A stretch of DNA of 64,000 nucleotides from Hevea brasiliensis. Taxonomy: Eukaryota; Streptophyta; Magnoliopsida; Malpighiales; Euphorbiaceae. The translations under genes and the position numbers were made by a program. The notes below the pieces were generated by a model. The model worked only from the letters and a program-made list of their open reading frames with translations. It was not told the origin of the DNA and made no database searches. The first letter of the stretch is position 1, and each line of letters opens with the position of its first letter. Shown here piece after piece: positions 23,301-36,300 of the stretch. The stretch spans positions 80,887,183-80,951,182 of the forward strand of contig NC_079499.1 in assembly GCF_030052815.1 (NCBI RefSeq), given 5' to 3'.

Positions 23301-26300
23301 TGTAACACCCTCCTGGTAACCACTCCGTACATCCTACTGTTCCGGTGACCGGTGTCGGTCCGGACAGCTAGAACGTCCGAAAAAATAATTAAACTTAAGT
23401 GAGGGACCATAATTAACTGAAATATTAATAATAAAAATTTATTAAAAATTTTAGAAATAAAATACAACCAAGTCAAACGAGCCGGTGCACAAGCGATGGG
23501 TAACCGAAGGGAAGTTGCGGTTCTCGCAACGAGGAGCCTTATACCCAGGGGAAAAATTATAAAATAATTTTTGGGACTCCAGAGAAGGGTAATTGAGGTT
23601 CCCATGGCATTAGAATGCCAAGAAAATACCTAGAAAAATTTTTCAATCGGTACAGACGATTTTGACCCGTTAAGCCAAACGGAGGGCATTTTGGTCATTT
23701 CGCCTTCCGAGGTGATTTTTGGCCGACTTGTCCAGTTGAGTAAATAATTAATATGACATAAAATATGAAGAAATATTGCTAGAAATTAAATTGAAAATGA
23801 GTAGTGGAGGAAAGAAAAGAAAATGCAATAAAATGCCCATTTATGACATAATGTGAGGTCACTTAAAAACTTCCACCAATCACACTTAAGCAATCCTTTG
23901 ACTAACTATTAAAAGACATAAAATAAGACCAAAATAAGAAAGAAAAACCAGCAGCCATCCTTCCCCAAAAGACCAGCCGAAATCCCTATACCCCTTTCCT
24001 CCATTGATGCTCAAGTTTAGCTTTAAATCTTCCAACATCCAACCTTAAAACCTTAAGTTATCTTCACAAAAATTTGCCCTAGCACCTTGCTAAAGCTCTT
24101 GGCAGCCAACAAGAGGAAGGAAATTGAAGTTTAGGGCTTTGGAAATTCTGCCCAAACAAGGTTAGTGCACTTATACCCATTAAACTCTTTATTTCCATGA
24201 TTTTGGACTTGAACTTAGTAAGATTTGTAGTTTAAATGAACAAAAAACCTATGGGTATGAACACTTGAATTTCGGTAGCCCTAATAGAGGAATGGTTCTG
24301 GATGTTTTTAATGGACTTAGCATGAATTGGAGGTTATGTTTAAGCTATATACCTATATAGATGTTGAACTAGGGTGCTAGTTGAGGTTTATGGGTAAATT
24401 GCATTGAATATTAGGGTTTTGAGGCATGAAAAATTGACTTGACTTACTAAACTGTTAAAGAACAATCTAATGGTCAATAAGTGACCATTTGAGGTATGTT
24501 GAATACAATTTGGACTGAAAAATGGTATGGCAAAGTCAAGGTATAAACTGCCCTAGGACAGCAGCATAGGGACTGAAAATTCAGTCCCTTTGCACTGCCA
24601 TAACTTGGGCTGTGTTTGTCCAATTGAAGTTTGGCCAATTGGACATGAAACTAGGCTTATAATGGCACATTTTTGCTGAAGAAACCATGCCCAAAAGACC
24701 AAAGCAAGAGGACCAAAACTTGGCCCCAATCCGGAACCCTGAAACTGATTCTGCAGAATTGTCCAAATGAATAGTAACTGTTCATTTGGCCATACCTCAC
24801 TGTATATTTGGTCAATTGACCTGAAATTTTTACAGCAACAAGTTAAGACATAGACAAACAACTTTCATGAAGGAACCTACCCCAAATTATGGCCAGAACC
24901 CATCCAACCAAGTGACTCTAGTTACTGTTCATGCACTGTAGATATGGTAATTTTCTGCAGAATGCACATTCGGCCAGCTTGGGTCTTTGGACCATATCTA
25001 GAGCTACAAAACTCCAAATGGAGTGATTCAAAAAAGGAAATTCAACTAGACAAAATAAGGAACAACTTTCATGTTTTACATTTCTTCAAATTCCTACAGT
25101 AACAGTGTCCAATGGAACAGTGAAGTTGACTCACCAAAACTAAAAATTCTGCTTGTGTTGAGTTACACTTTGGAATGGTATTAACACTTAATGCCAACAA
25201 GTTTTAAACACCAAATGTAGTATGTTGGGAGTGCCAAAGTCAATGTACACATTTTTATTCTAAAAGTCAACATTTTTGTTGACCAATGATGAATAGTGAC
25301 ACCAAAAATTTGAAATTCACAAATTGAAGAATTAAAAAGTTTCAACTGCCCTAGTATACCTAACAAGATTGGTTTGGATAGTTTGGCATGCCAATAGGGT
25401 TCGATTAGCGATCGCACATGGCAAAAATGCCATTCTGTGATTTCATGGCTTTTAGCCATTCGACTTTGCATTGAGACTTGGCCTTGTGCACGAGATTATT
25501 CTGACTTGGTAGTCGTTACATTTGCCTGCCGGGTGATGCATATTAGACAGATGGTGTGACTGCCAGAGGTACTAGATACCCGGTGCGGTTACGTTATCGA
25601 TCCGATCGTCTAGTGTAGGTTACTTGGGCAACCAAATGAATGAAAATGAGCAATGTAGAAGAAATAAATGAATGGATATACAAATACATGACAAACAAAA
25701 CATGTACATGCAATACATATTTATATCTGTTATTTCTTGTTATTTTATTATTGCACCACTAAGCATTATTGCTTAGCGCGTTGCTTTTGCCACGCGTAGG
25801 TACTGGAGATTCTGATCGTGAGCCCAGTAGACCACAGACTGGGTGAGTCCATCCTGCAGTTCTGCGCAGTGTCCGTGTCACCTCACTACCTGCAGTGCAT
25901 TGGTAGGGCACTAGGTGTCATTTTGTCATTTTGATATTTTGTAGCAGATTTTTACTTTTTCATAAGTATTTGAACTCATGTAATATATTTTGATGTCCAT
26001 GTAAATAATGAAAGTTATGACTATGAATGCAAAATTTGAGCATTTATTTATCACTTGTATATGAGAAATGGATGTTTGTGAAATGAAAAGATTATTGAGA
26101 ATTTGCTATTGAGAAATATTGTTGAGATTTTGGATATTGGAGTTTGAGATGATGGAATAAAAATATTGGAAGTGTTTTTAACAGTTAGAAGAACAGTTTT
26201 CTCCATTTTTAGCGGTACTCATGGGATTTTCTTTAAAATTTTCGGAACCTTAAATGAATGATACTTTTGATAAATGGTTTAAATAAATTGTATTTCATAA

Positions 26301-26407
26301 ATTATATGCAAAAGCATGATATAAATTAATTGAGGAATATTAGAGTGTGCCGGTACACCGTGTGGCATTACTTACTCGGGTATCTTGTACGGGTAAGGGG
26401 TGTCACA
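23301..26407 (+). repeat. 5' LTR of B
   Basis: A 3107-bp LTR, TGTAACACCC...GGGTGTCACA. Three module anchors of the CCATAACT type lie at about 24598, 24790 and 24992. Compared with the 3' LTR, differences concentrate at 23313-23545 and 25400-25620 and near 25860 and 26210, while long intervening stretches are almost identical. No gene is supported within it. Confidence 0.95.
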
Positions 26408-26424
26408 TTTAGTGGTATCAGAGC
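26408..26424 (+). other. Primer-binding site of B
   Basis: TTTAG followed by a perfect TGGTATCAGAGC directly after the LTR end. Confidence 0.93.
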
Positions 26425-26534
26425 ACGGTTTAGGCGTTTCTGGGCCTAGATTGAGTCCATACCATGCATTGCATTTGTAAGAGTCGAGGTGACACTAACG
26501 CAGATCTGTTTATCCTTCTTATTTTGAATAGGAT

Positions 26535-26709
26535 ATGGATCCTTCATCTCAGAGAGCCATTGAGGAGGAAGTGGAGAGTCATGCTCCACCTGCAGCAGCT
26601 GAGACTGGGGGCATGAGAGAATCTGCTCCACCAGCTCAGGCAGAGCCTGCTCAGCCTCCACAGGCCATGTTTCAGCAAATGGCCGACTTCTTTAGACAAA
26701 TGGCCGGGG
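26535..26709 (+). pseudogene. B gag, N-terminal segment
   Basis: The ATG at 26535 starts MDPSSQRAIEEEVESH, a Gag N-terminus shared with A and D and rich in Pro/Ala, then FQQMADFFRQMAG. The reading is cut at the CGGGG duplication by a copia solo LTR and resumes in frame at 28821. Confidence 0.88.
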
Positions 26710-28815
26710 TGAAGGAACGGAAGCGTGAAAAACACAAGATTATACCATTGAATTCAAAAATTTTCACCTAGGGTCACATGCACCATGCAAGATTTATTTT
26801 TATCTATTTGATTTCAATGATAAACAACATATTAAAACTCTTTTAATATGTTTTTGGATCCGTATTTACCATTTAAGATTTTAAAATTAATCAGATTAAT
26901 TTTAGAACCCTAGATTAAATCAAGAACGATTACACTAACCTCTTGATGTGCTGCAGCGTGTCTGCGCCTTTGAGATTAGTCTTCAGGACACCAGATGTTG
27001 TCCCTCTAGCTTGTCCACACCAAGAACACCTATGGCAGCCCTTGAACAGCTTCTAAAGCCTTTTCTATTAATTAGAAATTCAAGTTCTGCCTTTTAAGAG
27101 ATTAGAGATGTAAACAGGACACTAGAAACAATTTCTAGTGTTCTTAATTCAAGAGATTGATGGCTAATCTCTTTGAATTGATGAGAGATGAAGAGAAATA
27201 GCTGGAGAGGCTCAAAGTGGCGTGACAATTGAGAGGAGAGGCTGCTGGTTATGTTTTCTTTTCATAACCACACTTAAATAGCTAGGTTAACACATTAAAC
27301 CCTAGCCACATGTCACCTTTTGATTAGCTCTAGGTTTAAGTGACCCAATCACATTGTGCCAAGTGTCAAACCTATATTTAATCTTGATTTTAATCATCTT
27401 ACATGATTAAAAAATATTTGGCAAGCTTATGTGTTATGCCATGTGTCACCATCTCATGGTGCCACGTGTCACACTGTGAAATGACCAAAATGCCCCTGTG
27501 TTTTAATTTTGAGTTCTTAACCCACAATAATTATTTTCTTCTTCTAATTAATTTATATCAAATATAAATTAATTAATTAATCTCTATTAATTAATTTCTC
27601 ATCAATTAAATTCATATTTAAACACTTTAAATATAAATTTAATTTATACTACACATCCAATAATCTAGATTTGGTTTCAAGTCATGCTAGGGACTTTGCA
27701 ATTTAATTGCAAACCAAATCTATTTAATTAATCAATTAAACTCTTTAATTAATTAATTAAATCATATTTAAATAGGTGATCACTTGTGTATGTGTGTGAC
27801 TTACTAGGCTCATCACTAATTGGCAATGAGACATGTTATCAACTCTTAATATCATCAGAACTCTTTCTTACCATAAATGATTTCTCTAAATCATTTTATG
27901 AACCTCATAGACCATGGTTAACACCTAGCATAGCATGCCATGGCCACCCAATTAGTAATAAGGTTTACCTTAAATGAACCTATAATCATATGTTACCATG
28001 CACTAGAATCTCTCTGTTACAAAATCCCAACTCAAGCTGAAGTCATGGTTTATGTCAAACTCCATTTGCTATGAATATTATGTTCTCTTTTAATTCCAGT
28101 TCTTGATTAAAAAGATTTTCTCATCAGAAACTCTTTTCTGAATAAATCTATCTGTCCTGGCCAGGAACTTGAAACATCAAGAACAATTAAATGAACATAG
28201 GATTTTAACTCTATTTACTTAGAGGAACAGATTCCATCTTGATCAACACCTACCTCCATATATAACTAGCAGGAGCCAACACATTCCCATATACACATAC
28301 ATAGTACAAGTATGAAAGCGATATCAAACTCAAACTACCTATATACAAGATAATCTGTGCTATCTCAGTCTAAAGACTATATGCATCGATATGATTTATG
28401 ACAAAACATTGACAAGAGTAAACTCCATGTGCTTGTCATAAGTGTCACTGGTTCGGCCTACTTATCATTTATAAGTGCCTATCAAGTTTGTTATATGGCA
28501 TGAGACTCACCATTCCATCTTATTTATATCTCATATAAATAACTTGGGAACAAACATGAATACAATCTTTCTGGATAAGTCATGTCCTCATTATGAAGTA
28601 TCCTCGATTGTGAACCTATTTATGATACTTTGTGCTAGAAATATTATCACTCATATTCTTAACAACTTAAGAATAATATTTCTAACAAAATATCAATGGA
28701 CCTTTTCTATTACACATAAATATATTATGTAAACGGAAAAGTGGAAATGCCTTTTATTAATAAAATATGTACAAGATACATACTAAATGATATGCTCTAG
28801 GGCATACTACTAACA
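26710..28815 (-). mobile_element. Solo LTR of the copia C family inside B gag
   Basis: The 2106-bp sequence runs from TGAAGGAACGG to ...TACTACTAACA with CGGGG at 26705-26709 and 28816-28820. It aligns end to end with both LTRs of C in the same (minus) orientation. With no internal region or primer site, it is a solo LTR. Since B lies in C, this insertion is later than C. Open frames in it are short and unsupported. Confidence 0.93.
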
Positions 28816-28820
28816 CGGGG

Positions 28821-29900
28821 TAATGCCAGCACCACCACCACCACCACCACCAGCTCCACAGCAGAAATCACACCTGGAAAGGCTGAGGAAGTTTGGAGCT
28901 GTGGACTTCTATGGCAAGAGAGAAGATGACTCTGTTGCAGCCGAGAATTGGTTGAACAGAACAGGCAGAGTACTAAAACAACTCCACTGCACTCGAGCAA
29001 AACACGAAGTCGCCATCTCTTTACTGCAAGATGATGCATATGAGTGGTGGGACACCGTGTCCAGTGAAGTGCAGCCAGAAGCTGTAACTTGGGACTTCTT
29101 TCTCTCTGAGTTCAAGAAGTAATATGTGGGTACTGTATACCTGGAAGAGAGAAGAAGAGAATTTATTAACCTGAGGCAGAGACAATTGTCAGTGGCTGAG
29201 TATGAGAAAGAATTCGTCCGATTAAGCCGCTATGGAAGGGAGATAGTCCCAAATGAAGCTGAAAGATGCAAGAGATTTAAAGAGGGACTAAATGACAACA
29301 TCAAAATCCAGCTCACTGCCTTGGGAATCACAGAATTTACCAAGTTAGTGGAAGCTGCAATAAAAGTGGAAAAAGTAAGAATCAGTGAACAGACTAGAAG
29401 GGATAGACAGCAGAAGAGGGGACCAGGTCAGTCTAGTTCCGCTTCTGGATTTGGGAAGAAGTTTAAGGGTCCTCTGCACGAGTTCAGTCGACCACGTGGT
29501 CGTGGTCGGTCTCGGGGCCCAGGCCACGATTCACCCCTAGGAGAGGTCGGTCCACACCATCGGTGGGCGCTCTCCGAGGATGGGGTTCGAGGACCAGCCC
29601 GGCATCTTCTGCGTGTCCACACGCCGAGAAATGGCATAAGGGGAGTGTTGGAGAGTGGCGGTGCTTGCTTGAGGTGTGGGTCGTGAGCATCGGTTGAGAA
29701 ACCGTCACGCAGAACTACTACAGTGCTCCAACACAAGCGCATGCACTGCTCTGCACCACCAAGGGGTAGAAGGTCCGCAAATCAGCGTGGGACCATCTCG
29801 AGGCTCGCATCCGAGCCGCAGAGAGGCGGATAACGGACCACTGCGAGAAATTATGCCACGAGCTCGGGGAGCAAGATGCCGGGCGTCATCGAGTGCGTTC
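28821..29900 (+). pseudogene. B gag, C-terminal segment and zinc knuckle (broken)
   Basis: It resumes with a run of prolines (28829-28850), KSHLERLRKFGAVDFYGK, the QWWDTV-equivalent EWWDTVSSEV (about 29041-29070) and a single in-frame TAA at 29120. It continues in the same frame with YLEERRREF, LRQRQLSVAEYE and GLNDNIK. The zinc knuckle begins ACLRCGS (about 29662) and then breaks. From about 29470 onward many CAG/CTG triplets of the sister copies appear as CG, shifting the frame repeatedly. Confidence 0.87.
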
Positions 29901-31393
29901 TCCTCTACAATACTCCTGTGCATGCATTGGTGGATCCAGGATCCACTCATTCCTACATTTGCATCAACCTACCCGTAAAAAGGGGGATACTGATAGGGGA
30001 GAGTGACCAAGACATTCTGGTCACTAATCCATTAGGCCACAGTGTAGTGGTGAACAAAGTATACAACGGTTGCCCGTTAAGGATTCAGGGGTATGAATTC
30101 TTGGCAGACTTGATTGAGTTGCCTTTCCATGAGTTTGACGTGATTTTGGGAATGGACTGGTTGTCACGTCATCAGGCAATAGTTGATTGCAAATTGAAGA
30201 GAATTTCTTTGAAAACCCCTGAGGGTAATGAAATTACAGTTGTGGGTGAAAGGACAGATTTTCTGTCTAATGTCATCTCAGCCACTGTTGCAAGAAGAAT
30301 GATGAGAAAAGGCTGTGAAGCCTACCTAGCACATGTGGTGGATACTAGGCAGGCTAAGCCAAACTTGAGTGACATACCCACAGTGAGAGACGTCCCAGAA
30401 GTATTTCCTGAAGAGTTGCCTGGTTTGCCACTAGAAAGGGAAGTCGAATTTGCTATTGAGACACTGTACAGTCTGACACCCATTTCCATTGCTCCTTATA
30501 GGATGGCACCTACTGAATTGAGGGAGTTGAAAACTCAGTTGCAAGAGTTGCTTGATAAGGGGTTCATATGCCCCAGTGTGTCACCATGGGGAGCTCCAGT
30601 ACTGTTCGTGAAAAAGAAGGATGGGACTTTGAGACTTTGTATTGACTACCGGCAGTTGAATAAAGTGGCTGTGAAGAACAAATATCCGTTGCCTAGAATT
30701 GATGATCTGTTTGATAAGTTGAAGGGAGCAGGAGTATTTTCTAAGATTGATCTCAGATCAGGGTATCATCAGTTGAGGGTGAAGGATGTAGATGTGCCCA
30801 AGACTGCATTCAGGACCCGGTATGGGCATTATGAGTTCCTGGTGATGCCCTTTGGCCTAACAAATGCACCAATGCATTCATGGACCTTATGAACCGTATC
30901 TTCCATCCATACCTAGATCGGTTCGTAGTGGTTTTTATTGATGATATTCGGTGTACTCCAAGACCAAGGAAGAACATGATGAACATTTGAGGATTGTTAC
31001 GCAAACCTGGGAAAAGAAGTTGTATGCTAAGTTGTCCAAGTGTGACTTTTGGTGAATGAGATTGCATTCCTTGGACACATAGTGTCGGTGATGGGATTAG
31101 GTGGATCCCAAGAAAATAGAAGCGATGATGGAATGGAAGCCTCCCAGAATACAACGAGGTCGAAGCTTCTTGGGGCTAGCTGGGTATTACAGAAGATTTG
31201 TGAAGGATTTTCCTAATAGCCGCTCCAATGACCAAGTTGTTACACAAGAATGTCGATTTGACTGGAATGACAAGTGTCGCACTGGTTTGAGAAGTTGAAG
31301 GCTATGTTGACAGAGGCACCGGTGTTAACACACCAATGTCGAAAGGACTTTGTGGTCTACGATGATGCCTCTCATTATGGGTGAGGGTGTGTT
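29876..31393 (+). pseudogene. B protease and reverse transcriptase (broken)
   Basis: An open stretch of 338 residues (29876-30892) includes protease [13 protein letters not shown] (about 29925), [14 protein letters not shown] (about 30150) and RT motifs [18 protein letters not shown] (about 30572-30625), [10 protein letters not shown] (about 30635) and [13 protein letters not shown] (about 30740). It breaks at MPFGLTNAP near 30870 by a small deletion. The catalytic region reads VVFIDDI at about 30930 and loses frame two codons later. Small deletions recur every 50-100 nt through 31390. Confidence 0.88.
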
Positions 31394-32479
31394 TTGATGC
31401 AAGAGGGGAAAGTGATCGCGTATGCTTCCAGGCAGTTTAGGCCTCTTGAAAATAAATACCGTATCCATGATCTAGAGCTTGCAGCAATTATCTTCGCATC
31501 AAGATATGGAGGCATTACTTGTATGGTGAAAAGTGCTACATTTACACTGCACCACAAGAGTCTAAAATATTTGCCAACCTGCAAGGAGCTCAACCTTAGA
31601 CAGAGGCGATGGATTGAGTTCCTGAAGGATTATGACTGTGTAATTGACTACCATCCTGGGAAGGCAAATGTAGTTGCTGATGCTTTGAGCAGAAAATCCA
31701 TGACAGCCTTGAGATCATTGAATGCCCCTCTATCTTTGGTTCGAGATGGAGCTATTTTGGCTGAGTTGCAAGTGAGGCCAAACCTGCTACAGCAGATACT
31801 GGATGGGCAAAAGGCAGATGAGAAGTTAATGGCTATTATGAGCAAGATCTCAAAGGGAAAAGCAACTGACTATGAGGTGAAAGCAGATGGGTGTCTGTAC
31901 TACAAAGGAAGACTGTGTGTACCAGATGATGGGGAATTGAAGACCAGTATTCTAAAAGAGGCACACACCAGTGTGTATGCTATGCACCCAGGAAGTACAA
32001 AGATGTATCATGATCTGAAGCTTCAGTATTGGTGGCCTGGTATGAAAAAGGACATAGCTGACTATGTGACTAAATGCTTGACATGTCAGCAAGTCAAGGC
32101 AGAACACCAAGTTCCATCAGGTTTGCTACAGCCTATACGCATACCTGAATGGAAATGGGATCGGGTCACCATGGATTTTGTAAGTGGCCTACCTCTCACC
32201 CGGAAGAAGCATGATGCAGCATGGGTGATAGTTGATAGATTGACAAAGTCAGCACATTTTCTGCCAGTTAGGACTGACTACTCACTAGAGAGGTTAGCAA
32301 AATTGTATATCAGTGAGATAGTTAGACTGCATGGAATTCCACTTTCCATCATATCTGATCGAGACCCAAGATTTACATCGAGATTTTGGAAGAAGTTGCA
32401 TGAATCCTTGGGTACACAACTCCATTTCAGCACAGCTTTCCATCCTCAGACGGATAGGCAATCCGAAAGAGTAATCCAG
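31394..32479 (+). pseudogene. B RNase H and integrase, N-terminal/core exon
   Basis: An open stretch with RNase H C-terminal part ([10 protein letters not shown] near 31470), [17 protein letters not shown] (about 31650-31700), integrase zinc finger ([28 protein letters not shown]) and DDE core ([10 protein letters not shown] near 32170, IISDRDPRF near 32350, and the HPQTD region with the catalytic Glu near 32465). It ends at a candidate splice donor; without splicing, a stop follows four codons later. Confidence 0.88.
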
Positions 32480-32554
32480 GTAAACAATTGAAACCAATGA
32501 AATTGATACAAATATTGAATTGAAATGATAACAATAACGTGAAATATATGTCAG
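32480..32554 (+). other. Candidate intron in B integrase (75 nt)
   Basis: CAG|GTAAAC at the start and GTCAG|GTCC at the end. The 75 nt are AT-rich and contain in-frame stops. The protein on each side joins as VIQ-VLEDM, matching the equivalent joins in A and D. The lengths (75, 74, 45) and sequences differ between copies while the ends are conserved. Confidence 0.62.
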
Positions 32555-33310
32555 GTCCTTGAGGATATGCTGAGGAGTTGTGTCATTGAGTTTGAGGGAA
32601 GTTGGGATAGATAGCTCCCACTGGCAGAATTTGCATACAACAATAACTACCAAGCTAGTATCCAAATGGCCCCGTATGAAGCTGTATGGGAGAAAATGTA
32701 GAACTCAGCAGTCCGGATCGAATTGGGCGAAGACAGATCGGTAGGGCTGACACTGGTGAAACAGCCGAGGAAAAGGTGAAATCAATCAAATCCAACTTAC
32801 AGGTACCCTCGCATGCATGTAAATCTTATGCCGACCTGAAGAGAAAGGAAATAGAATATGTGGTTGGCGATAAGGTGTTCCTCAAGGTGTCACCATGGAA
32901 GAAAGTATTGAGGTTTGGAAGGAAAGGTAAGTTAAGCCCTAGGTTCATTGGCCCATATGAAGTCATTGAACGTGTGGGTCCAGTAGCCTATAGGCTAGCT
33001 TTACCACCAGAGCTGGACAAGATCCACAATGTGTTCCACGTATCTATGCTCAGAAGATACCGCTCAGATCCTTCACATGTCATCTCCAAAGAAGAAATTG
33101 AAATACAGCCGGATTTGACATACGAAGAATAACCTCTACGGATCTTGGCTCGGGAAGTGAAAGAGTTGAGAAACAAGCAAATTCCATTGGTGAAAGTGCT
33201 ATGGAGGCACCACAACACCGAGGAGGCAACTTGGGAAAGTGAAGAAACGATGAGGCAACAGTACCCTCAACTGTTTGCATCAGGTAAATTTCGAGGACGA
33301 AATTTAAATT
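32555..33310 (+). pseudogene. B integrase C-terminus and chromodomain (broken)
   Basis: It resumes LEDMLRSCVIEFEGSWD, then LAEFAYNN, with disruption at 32690-32790. An intact-looking C-terminal block follows: VGDKVFLKVSPWKKV (about 32860-32905), GPYEVIERVGPVAYRL, FHVSMLRRY. After a stop (TAA near 33130) come RILAREVKEL, LVKVLWRHHNTEEATWE (about 33190-33240) and YPQLF. The last block is a chromodomain, the histone-tail-binding module thought to steer chromovirus integration. Confidence 0.88.
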
Positions 33311-33323
33311 AGAGGGGAAGAGT
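33311..33323 (+). other. Polypurine tract of B
   Basis: AGAGGGGAAGAGT immediately precedes the 3' LTR. Confidence 0.9.
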
Positions 33324-36300
33324 TGTAACACCCTCCCGGTAACCACTCCGTACATCCTACTGTTCCGGTGACCGGTGTCGGTCCGGACAGCTAGAACGTC
33401 CGGAAAAATATTTAAACTAAAGTCAGGAACCATAATTAACTCAAATATTAATAAGAAAAATTTAGTAAAAATTTTAGAAATAAAATACAACCAAGTCAAA
33501 CGAGTCGGTGCCCAAGCGATGGGTAACCGGAGGGAAGTTGCGGTTCTCGCAATGAGGAGCCCTATACCCGGGGGAAAAATTATAAAATAATTTTTGGGAC
33601 TCCAGAGAAGGGTAATTGAGGTTCCCATGGCATTAGAATGCCAAGAAAATACCTAGAAAAATTTTTCAATCGGTACAGACGATTTTGACCCGTTAAGCCA
33701 AACGGAGGGCATTTTGGTCATTTCGCCTTCCGAGGTGATTTTTGGCCGACTTGTCCAGTTGAGTAAATAATTAATATGACATAAAATATGAAGAAATATT
33801 GCTAGAAATTAAATTGAAAATGAGTAGTGGAGGAAAGAAAAGAAAATGCAATAAAATGCCCATTTATGACATAATGTGAGGTCACTTAAAAACTTCCACC
33901 AATCACACTTAAGCAATCCTTTGACTAACTATTAAAAGACATAAAATAAGACCAAAATAAGAAAGAAAAACCAGCAGCCATCCTTCCCCAAAAGACCAGC
34001 CGAAATCCCTATACCCCTTTCCTCCATTGATGCTCAAGTTTAGCTTTAAATCTTCCAACATCCAACCTTAAAACCTTAAGTTATCTTCACAAAAATTTGC
34101 CCTAGCACCTTGCTAAAGCTCTTGGCAGCCAACAAGAGGAAGGAAATTGAAGTTTAGGGCTTTGGAAATTCTGCCCAAACAAGGTTAGTGCACTTATACC
34201 CATTAAACTCTTTATTTCCATGATTTTGGACTTGAACTTAGTAAGATTTGTAGTTTAAATGAACAAAAAACCTATGGGTATGAACACTTGAATTTCAGCA
34301 GCCCTAATAGAGGAATGGTTTTGGATGTTTTTAATGGACTTAGCATGAATTGGAGGTTATGTTTAAGCTATATACCTATATAGATGTTGAACTAGGGTGC
34401 TAGTTGAGGTTTATGGGTAAATTGCATTGAATATTAGGGTTTTGAGGCATGAAAAATTGACTTGACTTACTAAACTGTTAAAGAACAATCTAATGGTCAA
34501 TAAGTGACCATTTGAGGTATGTTGAATACAATTTGGACTGAAAAATGGTATGGCAAAGTCAAGGTATAAACTGCCCTAGGACAGCAGCATAGGGACTGAA
34601 AATTCAGTCCCTTTGCACTGCCATAACTTGGGCTGTGTTTGTCCAATTGAAGTTTGGCCAATTGGACATGAAACTTGGCTTATAATGGCACATTTTTGCT
34701 GAAGAAACCATGCCCAAAAGACCAAAGCAAGAGGACCAAAACTTGGCCCCAATCCGGAACCCTGAAACTGATTCTGCAGAATTGTCCAAATGAACAGTAA
34801 CTGTTCATTTGGCCATAACTCACTGTATATTTGGTCAATTGACCTGACATTTTTACAGCAACAAGTTAAGACATAGACAAACAACTTTCATGAAGGAACC
34901 TACCCCAAATTATGGCCAGAACACATCCAACCAAGTGACTCTAGTTACTGTTCATGCATTGTAGATATGGTAATTTTCTGCAGAATGCACATTCGGCCAG
35001 CTTGGGTCTTTGGACCATATCTAGAGCTACAAAACTCCAAATGGAGTGATTCAAAAAAGGAAATTCAACTAGACAAAATAAGGAACAACTTTCATGTTTT
35101 ACATTTCTTCAAATTCCTACAGTAACAGTGTCCAATGGAACAGTGAAGTTGACTCACCAAAACTAAAAATTCTGCTTGTGTTGAGTTACACTTTGGAATG
35201 GTATTAACACTTAATGCCAACAAGTTTTAAACACCAAATGTGGTATGTTGGGAGTGCCAAAGTCAATGTACACATTTTTATTCTAAAAGTCAACATTTTT
35301 GTTGACCAATGATGAATAGTGACACCAAAAATTTGAAATTCACAAATTGAAGAATTTAAAAGTTTCAACTGCCCTAGTATACCTAACAAGATTGGTTTGG
35401 ATAGTTTGGCATGCCAATAGGGTTCAGTTAGCAGTACTGCACATGGCAAAAATGCCATTCTGTGATTTCATGGCTTTTAACCATTCTGACTTTTCATTGA
35501 GACTTGGCCTTGTGCCTGAGATTATTTACAGCTTGGTAGCTGTTCTGTTGCACACCGGGTGATGCATATGCGACCGATGGTGTGACGGCCCGAGGTACTA
35601 GATACCCAGTGCCAGTTTACCCGTTATCCAGTCCAGTCTTCTAGTGTAGGTTACTTGGGCAACCAAATGAATGAAAATGAGCAATGTAGAAGAAATAAAT
35701 GAATGGATATACAAATACATGACAAACAAAACATGTATATGCAATACATATTTATATCTGTTATTTCTTGTTATTTTATTATTGCACCACTAAGCAGTAT
35801 TGCTTAGCGCGTTGCTTTTGCCACGCGTAGGTACTGGAGATTCTGATCGTGAGCCCAGTAGACCACAGACTGGGTGAGTCTATCCTGCGATTCACAGCAT
35901 TGTCCGTGTCACCTCACTACCTGCAGTGCATTGGTAGGGCACTAGGTGTCATTTTGTCATTTTGATATTTTGTAGTAGATTTTTACTTTTTCATAAGTAT
36001 TTGAACTCATGTAATATATTTTGATGTCCATGTAAATAATGAAAGTTATGACTATGAATGCAAAATTTGAGCATGTATTTATCGCTTGTATATGAGAAAT
36101 GGATGTTTGTGAAATGAAAAGATTATTGAGAATTTGCTATTGAGAAATATTGTTGAGATTTTGGATATTGGAGTTTGAGATGATGGAATAAAAATATTGG
36201 AAGTGTTTTTAACAGGTTCTGAAGAACGGTTTTCTCCATTTTTAGCCGGTACTCCGCCGGATTTTCTTTAAAATTTTCGGAACCTTAAATGAATGATACT

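Noticed and set aside
24553..24861. 102-codon minus ORF repeated at 34576-34884 and partly at 49526-49832
   Set aside because: Its recurrence reflects LTR repetition, and it lies over the ~195-nt modules. No start context, domain or constraint is visible, and stops break it in other LTR copies.
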